A stretch of DNA of 37,947 nt. Origin: Deltaproteobacteria bacterium. GTDB lineage: Bacteria > Desulfobacterota > Binatia > UBA12015. A model generated the notes under the pieces. The model ran no database searches, was not told the DNA's origin, and worked only from the letters and a program-made list of their open reading frames with translations. This document shows, in pieces, positions 33,883-37,947 of the stretch (positions are counted from its first letter, which is position 1; each line of letters begins with the position of its first letter). A program made the position numbers and the translations under genes. Location of the stretch: NCBI GenBank assembly GCA_016874795.1, contig VGTG01000044.1, positions 1 through 37,947 of the forward strand, in the 5' to 3' direction.

Positions 33883-34335
33883 CTAGACGTAACCGCGATA
33901 GCGCCAGTAGCCGAGCCACGAGCTCGGCCGTGCGAGAAGCGCCAGCATCAGCGCGAGCGAATCGTAGTACGCTTCCCGCTCGCGGATCAGCCCGCCTTCG
34001 ACGACGATCCGGTCGACGGTGCGAAGCTCGTATGGCGCCCGGCCGAGCGTGAAGCGAAGGCGCCAGGAGATCAGCAGCGTCTCCCGATCGAGCGCGGTCC
34101 GATCGACCGTGCCCCGGAGGTCGGGGAGCCAGGCGAGGAGCTTCGCGAACTCCTCGCGCGCCGCGGCGCGCCCGACGATCGGCTTCGTCACCGGCTGCAG
34201 GAGACGCACGTTGGGATGCAGGAGCGCGATGAAGCGGTCGAGCTCGGGGCTCGCCCACGCGGCGGCGAAGCGTGCGGCGACGGACTCCGCTTCCGCAGCG
34301 AAGCCGCCGGCCGGTTCCGTCGCCTCGAGGGGCAC
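33883..34335 (-). CDS. NTF2/SnoaL-like domain protein
   Basis: A 150-residue cone-shaped alpha+beta protein of the NTF2-like superfamily. It opens with a helix (VAARFAAAWASPELDRFIALL) and the HPNVRLLQPVTKPIVGRAA motif common in SnoaL-like proteins. A beta-rich second half has ISWRLRFTLG, ELRTVDRIVVEGGLI and a closing YYDSLALML. Members include polyketide cyclases, limonene-epoxide hydrolases and ketosteroid isomerases, and many are only ligand-binding. The catalytic dyads of those enzymes are not evident here. It is the last gene of a three-gene minus-strand unit, 9 nt after the duplicated protein's stop. It might process the same small molecule as its neighbour. Confidence 0.85.
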   Translation of the reverse strand: MPLEATEPAGGFAAEAESVAARFAAAWASPELDRFIALLHPNVRLLQPVTKPIVGRAAAREEFAKLLAWLPDLRGTVDRTALDRETLLISWRLRFTLGRAPYELRTVDRIVVEGGLIREREAYYDSLALMLALLARPSSWLGYWRYRGYV

Positions 34336-34344
34336 GCGCGACCC

Positions 34345-35619
34345 TCAGACGCGCAGCGGGCGCCGCTCCGCGAACTGGAAGGCCGCTCCCGAGCTGAACT
34401 TCGTGAGCTTGACCTCGGGCGGCTCACGCGAGGGCTGCGCGTCCGGGTCGATCTCGACCTCCCAGGCGACGCGCGCACCGGGGACCGAGCAGCCGCGCAC
34501 GCGAGCGCGGGGATTGACGACGCGGGCCATCGCCTCGACGGCGCGGTGGAGGTCCCCTTCCGGCAGCGCGAGCCACGAGTAGGGGTCCTTCTCCGCGAAC
34601 GCCTCGCAGTCGCCGATCCAGCAGCGCACCGTGTCGCCGTCGAGCGCGACGTGCAGATCGATGTACGCACGCGGCATGAACGCGGAATGGATCTGGAGGA
34701 GCTTCGCGATCGCCTCGGGACCGTCGCCCCCGATCTTCATCGCACGGACGATCCGTTCCGCTCCGACGCCCGCGATGCCGACCCACTGCGAGGCTGCGAT
34801 CGGGATCGCCGCCTCGTCGCCGTGACGCTGCGCGACCGCGAGCATCAGCGCGCGGACGAGGAGATGTCCCTGCAGGCAGAACTCCTGGCCGACGCGCACG
34901 AGCGCCGGATGCGCGAGGTCCTCGAGCTGCATCCCCGGATCGAAGGGGCCGCTGTAGTCGGAGAGCCCGCCCGGCTCCGTCGAAGCAGTCTCGGGGATCT
35001 CGAGCGAGGCGAGCCGCGAGCGACGGACGACGCGAGCGAGATCGATCTCCTCGACGGGCTCGTTCTCCGGCTCGATCGTCACGTTCCAGTGGCAATGCGG
35101 CATCCGGTCCGCGGGAACGCGCGGCGGGCGATGGATCGGACGCATACGCGCGCGCGGGTTCGTCGCGACCGCGGTCGCGTCGAACGTCGGATCCTCGATC
35201 TGGTGGCACATGCCGCGGACGTGCTCCTCGCCCATCGGCTCGACGTCCATCAGGGCGCCGCAGTGCGCGAGCCAGAACTCGCCGTGGTTCGCGTCCGTGA
35301 CGCGCATCTGGAAGTCGAGGAACTGGTGCGGCGCGCCGACGTCGAACTGAATCCCCTTGAAGATGGTCGCGACGTCCTCGCCCGGAAAGCCGAGCGCGCG
35401 CTGCATGCGCTTCGTGTACGTCGGGCTCGCCGCCATCCACTCGTCGATCGCGATCAGGCGCATCTCGTCGGCGCCGAAGCGTCCCATCACCTGCGGCAGG
35501 CCGGAGCGGTCCTGCAGGTGGCAGATCAGCATGTACTCGCGGCCGAGGACGGCGAGGCCGCGGCGGCTGAGCTTCGCCGGGTGGAACTCGGGATCGAACT
35601 TTCCGCCGTAGTCATCCAT
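34345..35619 (-). CDS. Internally duplicated protein of unknown function
   Basis: A 424-residue soluble protein that I cannot name. The two halves are related. Residues 3-195 open with DYGGKFDPEFHPAKLSRRGL and GREYMLICHLQDRSGLP. About 217-405 open with DYSGPFDPGMQLEDLAHPAL and GQEFCLQGHLLVRALML. Both then run through an EW/QW motif, an acidic helix, a D-x-H/D-x-L beta strand and a C-terminal NPRAR followed by W-x-V-x-I. The first half has conserved-looking Cys/His (AHCGALMDVE, MCHQIEDPTFDATA, MPHCHWNV) that the second lacks or has changed to DCEAF. There is no signal peptide. The look is faintly like amino-thiazoline-carboxylate hydrolase-type families, which is a guess. It lies between the DUF4124 and NTF2-like genes in one operon. 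Confidence 0.75.
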   Translation of the reverse strand: MDDYGGKFDPEFHPAKLSRRGLAVLGREYMLICHLQDRSGLPQVMGRFGADEMRLIAIDEWMAASPTYTKRMQRALGFPGEDVATIFKGIQFDVGAPHQFLDFQMRVTDANHGEFWLAHCGALMDVEPMGEEHVRGMCHQIEDPTFDATAVATNPRARMRPIHRPPRVPADRMPHCHWNVTIEPENEPVEEIDLARVVRRSRLASLEIPETASTEPGGLSDYSGPFDPGMQLEDLAHPALVRVGQEFCLQGHLLVRALMLAVAQRHGDEAAIPIAASQWVGIAGVGAERIVRAMKIGGDGPEAIAKLLQIHSAFMPRAYIDLHVALDGDTVRCWIGDCEAFAEKDPYSWLALPEGDLHRAVEAMARVVNPRARVRGCSVPGARVAWEVEIDPDAQPSREPPEVKLTKFSSGAAFQFAERRPLRV

Positions 35620-35643
35620 TGCTTGACTCCGCGCTCCGAGCGC

Positions 35644-36387
35644 TCAGTCGACGAGGTAGCCGTGCCCGAAGAGGAAGCCGCCGCGGGAGTAGTGCCCGTC
35701 CGGGAAGAAGAGGCGAGCGCGCGACAGGTTCTGCGGCGTCGGCTCGAAGTGCGAGTGCGGCGGGAAGCTCCCGTAGGCGAACCCGTAGCCGAGGCTGTCC
35801 GAGCAGCAGGAGGGCGAGCCGATCGCGTAGGGGCCGAGCGCGCCGTAGCGAACGAAGCGGTCGTCGTCGCGGCCGACGACGCGGACGATCACGCGCGGCT
35901 CGTCGCTCCGCGGCGCCGGGTCGAGGATCGGAACCCGCCTTCCCGTGTCGTCGCGGCTCGTCTCGCGCGCCGCCTCGCGGCTCGCCCGGCGCTCGCTCTC
36001 GCGATCGAGGAGGCGGTCGAGGACCTCGCCGACGGCGCGGACGTTGTCCGTGGCGGCTTCGAGCCCCGCGCGAACGCCGTCCGCGTAGGACTCGCCCCCC
36101 GCGACCTTCTCGCTCTCGTTCTGCGGCGCTCGCGGCACGGGCGTCGCCGTCTCGACGTCGACCTTCCACTCCGGCTCGGTCGCGCCCCCGTCCGACTTCG
36201 TGACGGTTCGGTAGACCTCGGGGACCTGGCGCGCCATGTTGGTGAAGTGGAGCGCGCCGTCGTCATCCTGCCAGCTGTAGACGTTCGCGCTCGCGGACAA
36301 CGCCGAGAGGAGCGCGCCCGTCAGCACGGCGCCTCTCAAAGCAGCGAAGGCTCCCCTGCGACGGCCGGCTGGAACGAGCGGCGTCAT
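35644..36387 (-). CDS. Secreted DUF4124-domain protein
   Basis: A 247-residue exported protein. A signal peptide (basic n-region, then AVLTGALLSALSASA) should be cleaved near residue 34. The mature N terminus is the DUF4124 motif NVYSWQDDDGALHFTN, a short beta-hairpin domain common in periplasmic proteins of proteobacteria. The middle is a charged coiled-coil region (LDRLLDRESERRASREAARE). The end is a Tyr/Gly/Phe/Ser-rich tail (YGALGPYAIG, GYGFAYGSFP, SRGGFLFGHGYLVD). Function is unknown; peptidoglycan or envelope binding has been suggested for such domains. It is the first gene of the operon, 24 nt before the duplicated protein. Confidence 0.85.
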   Translation of the reverse strand: MTPLVPAGRRRGAFAALRGAVLTGALLSALSASANVYSWQDDDGALHFTNMARQVPEVYRTVTKSDGGATEPEWKVDVETATPVPRAPQNESEKVAGGESYADGVRAGLEAATDNVRAVGEVLDRLLDRESERRASREAARETSRDDTGRRVPILDPAPRSDEPRVIVRVVGRDDDRFVRYGALGPYAIGSPSCCSDSLGYGFAYGSFPPHSHFEPTPQNLSRARLFFPDGHYSRGGFLFGHGYLVD

Positions 36388-36464
36388 CGATCCGAAACTC
36401 GTAGGCCAGCGACGCCGGCCGTGTCAACGTCGACGCTCTCGGGGCTCGCTCCGCGGCTCGGAAC

Positions 36465-37787
36465 TTGAGGCTCGGCTCGACGACGCTGCGGCGCGGCGCC
36501 GCGCTCGTGGCGGCAGCACTCGTCGCCACGCTCGGGACGCTCGCGATCCTCGAGGTCGCCGCACGGCGGTTCGCGGCCCCGTTCCGCCTCCCGCCGGCGC
36601 CGGAGTCGCGGACGATCGACCCGTACGGCGAGAATCCGTTCATCGTCTCGTTCCGGCCTCTTCTGCGGACGTTCGTGCCGGGCTCCCGGTACCGAGCGGC
36701 TCGCTCCTCGTACACCGTCGACTACACGATCAACTCGAGCGGCTTCCGCGGCCCGGAGGTCGCGCCCAAGCACGCGCGGCGCCTGCTCGTCGTCGGGGAC
36801 TCGATCGCGGAGGGGCACGGCGTACCCTTCGAGGACGCGTTCCCAGCGCTCCTCGACGAGCAGCTCCGCGGCGAAGGCTGGGAGGTCGTCAGCGCGGCGA
36901 TGCAGGGCGCGAGCCCCATCTACTACGCCGCGAACCTGCCTCGGTACCTCGCGCTCGAGCCCGACGCGGTGCTGCTCGTCCTCTTCGAGAACGACCTGTG
37001 GGACGACCGGAAGTGCGAGCAGGCGTACTTCGGCATGCCGCTCCTCGACGTCGAGTCGCGATTCGCTCTCGCCGCGGCGTTGCGGCGCCTCTGGCGAAGC
37101 GCACACCCGACGCCGTTCGAGGAGGACGTCCGCTCGAACCTTGCGCGGTCACCGGGTGGTCTCCCGCCGGCGCCGGACGCGCGCTTCCCGTGGGTGTTCG
37201 CTCCCGACGACGTTCGGCGGGAATGGGCGAAGAGCGCGGTCTACCTCGACCGCTTCGCGAACGCTCTCGACGAGCGCGGCATCCCGCTCTTCGTGTCGGT
37301 CGTCGCGATCGGGACGCTCACGCCGGCGGGACGACCGGTCCACTCCGATCATGCGCACGCGCTCGAGGCCGAGGCGCGTCGCTGGGCGGAGCAGCGCGGG
37401 CTACCGTTTCTTTCCTTGATGCCGCTGGTGGAATGGGGCTACGCGCGGTTCCCGGCCTACGAGGACGTGATGATCGCGGACGACGGCCACCCGACGTCCG
37501 AGATGCACCGGCGCTTCGCGCGCGCGCTCGCGCGCTGGGCCCGCCCGTGGCTCACACCCGCGGCAGCACCTCGCGCGCGAAGCGGTCCGTCATCTCGACC
37601 CCGCCCGTTCCGGAGACGATCACGTGCTCGACGCCCCACTCGCGCTCGCGGCGCCGAAGCTCCTCCACGCACTCGTCCGCCGTGCCGATCAGCGCGAGCG
37701 GCATGCGGCGCGTCGCCGCGCCCTGCAGGCCGAAGCCGGCGGCGAGCCCGTCCGCGAGCTGCGCCGCTTCGGCGGGCGTGTTCGTGA
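36465..37787 (+). CDS. SGNH/GDSL-like hydrolase with N-terminal membrane anchor
   Basis: Up to 440 residues, beginning at a TTG, with a signal-anchor helix (about 11-30). The SGNH domain spans about 75-365. Block I is VVGDSIAEG with nucleophile S113, block II is near SAAMQGASP, block III is LFENDLW with the oxyanion Asn, and block V is the D-x-H pair in DDGHPTS. Proteins of this form are often cell-surface glycan O-acyl esterases or acetyltransferase-linked hydrolases. The recognisable domain ends near 37552. The remaining 78 codons are Arg/Pro/Ala-rich and lie entirely antisense to the convergent LLM gene, so the natural end may be about residue 365 with a lost or misread stop. It diverges from the DUF4124 gene. 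Confidence 0.75.
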   Translation: MRLGSTTLRRGAALVAAALVATLGTLAILEVAARRFAAPFRLPPAPESRTIDPYGENPFIVSFRPLLRTFVPGSRYRAARSSYTVDYTINSSGFRGPEVAPKHARRLLVVGDSIAEGHGVPFEDAFPALLDEQLRGEGWEVVSAAMQGASPIYYAANLPRYLALEPDAVLLVLFENDLWDDRKCEQAYFGMPLLDVESRFALAAALRRLWRSAHPTPFEEDVRSNLARSPGGLPPAPDARFPWVFAPDDVRREWAKSAVYLDRFANALDERGIPLFVSVVAIGTLTPAGRPVHSDHAHALEAEARRWAEQRGLPFLSLMPLVEWGYARFPAYEDVMIADDGHPTSEMHRRFARALARWARPWLTPAAAPRARSGPSSRPRPFRRRSRARRPTRARGAEAPPRTRPPCRSARAACGASPRPAGRSRRRARPRAAPLRRACS

Positions 37788-37947
37788 TCGCGAGGATGAA
37801 GATCGTCGAGGAGAGCTTGATCTCGCGGCCGTGGCTCTTCGCCTCCGCGCGCACGAAGTCGAGCTTCCGCTTGAACCCGTCTTCGGTGAGCTTCGCGATC
37901 TCGCTGACGAGCGCCGTCCCGGCGCGCCCGATGTCGACGATCACGTT
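37552..37947 (-). CDS. LLM class F420-dependent oxidoreductase, C-terminal part
   Basis: The frame is open to the last base of the window, so the first half of the gene is missing; the GTG at 37944 is internal. The 132 visible residues are the C-terminal third of a luciferase-like monooxygenase fold: VDIGRAGTALVSEIAK, LDFVRAEAK, LALIGTADECVEELRRRER and WGVEHVIVSG. They look like the F420-dependent MSMEG_2516 type, though the active site lies outside. It differs in sequence from the LLM gene at 11336, so it is not a recent copy. It converges on, and is overlapped by, the SGNH hydrolase frame. Confidence 0.85.
   Translation of the reverse strand, partial: NVIVDIGRAGTALVSEIAKLTEDGFKRKLDFVRAEAKSHGREIKLSSTIFILAITNTPAEAAQLADGLAAGFGLQGAATRRMPLALIGTADECVEELRRREREWGVEHVIVSGTGGVEMTDRFAREVLPRV

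Noticed and set aside
33868-33883. Overlapping palindromes TTCCGGAA and GGAAGCGCTTCC at the end of the NTF2-like gene
   Set aside because: Considered as a terminator, but there is no U-tract on either strand and short GC palindromes are expected by chance.
1-37947. CRISPR array, tRNA or rRNA genes, insertion sequence, prophage or defence island
   Set aside because: I saw no regularly spaced repeats, no conserved tRNA or rRNA sequence, and no transposase, integrase or nuclease-type proteins in any frame.

Overview
This is a very GC-rich (about 70%), gene-dense bacterial chromosome fragment of ordinary housekeeping and accessory character. I see no rRNA, tRNA, CRISPR array, phage or insertion sequence. 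Lipobox signal peptides, an HflK/HflC pair, a Qse/Glr-like sensor operon and a periplasmic DUF4124 protein indicate a Gram-negative envelope. F420-type luciferase-like oxidoreductases, a sulfatase lipoprotein, an amidase, a carotenoid oxygenase and a Cys-rich secreted protein fit uncultured delta-proteobacterial-type lineages such as Myxococcota or Candidatus Binatota. The lineage is an inference; there is no marker gene.

Layout. 1-4.3 kb is signal transduction: the end of a hybrid kinase, then a minus-strand operon of a HAMP sensor kinase, a small lipoprotein and a receiver-GAF-kinase protein, laid out like enterobacterial QseE-QseG-QseF. A small secreted Cys protein follows on the plus strand. 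4.8-8.9 kb (minus strand) carries a serine beta-lactamase-fold hydrolase, a glutathione S-transferase, and an overlapping pair of nucleoside hydrolase and methylthioribose-kinase-like protein, probably salvaging a 5'-modified nucleoside. 8.95-11.2 kb is a tight hflK-hflC-J-domain operon. It is followed by an LLM oxidoreductase (11.3-12.2 kb) and a PAS sensor kinase (12.2-13.9 kb).

13.9-24.9 kb is a surface-polysaccharide block: a sulfatase lipoprotein with carboxypeptidase-regulatory-like repeats, then four large glycosyltransferases. Three are fusions of GT2-type and GT4-type domains, in both orders, and two of the GT2 domains look degenerate. 24.9-26.5 kb holds gene debris: a Cys-rich protein without a start codon, and pieces of a histidine kinase and its response regulator, one with a 1-nt frameshift.

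26.5-33.8 kb is accessory metabolism: a small membrane protein, a PrxQ/Bcp peroxiredoxin, a carotenoid oxygenase, a serine hydrolase lipoprotein, an amidase and a membrane-anchored YtcJ-type amidohydrolase. 33.9-36.4 kb is a minus-strand three-gene operon: a DUF4124 protein, an internally duplicated protein of unknown function and an NTF2/SnoaL-like protein. The window ends with an SGNH hydrolase-like membrane protein converging on the C-terminal part of a second LLM oxidoreductase.

There is no single obvious new defence or mobile system. The best leads are the nucleoside hydrolase/MtnK pair, the domain-permuted glycosyltransferases, the Qse-like operon with an unusual output protein, the sulfatase with an altered active-site motif, the duplicated 424-residue protein, and a long palindrome upstream of the serine hydrolase gene.
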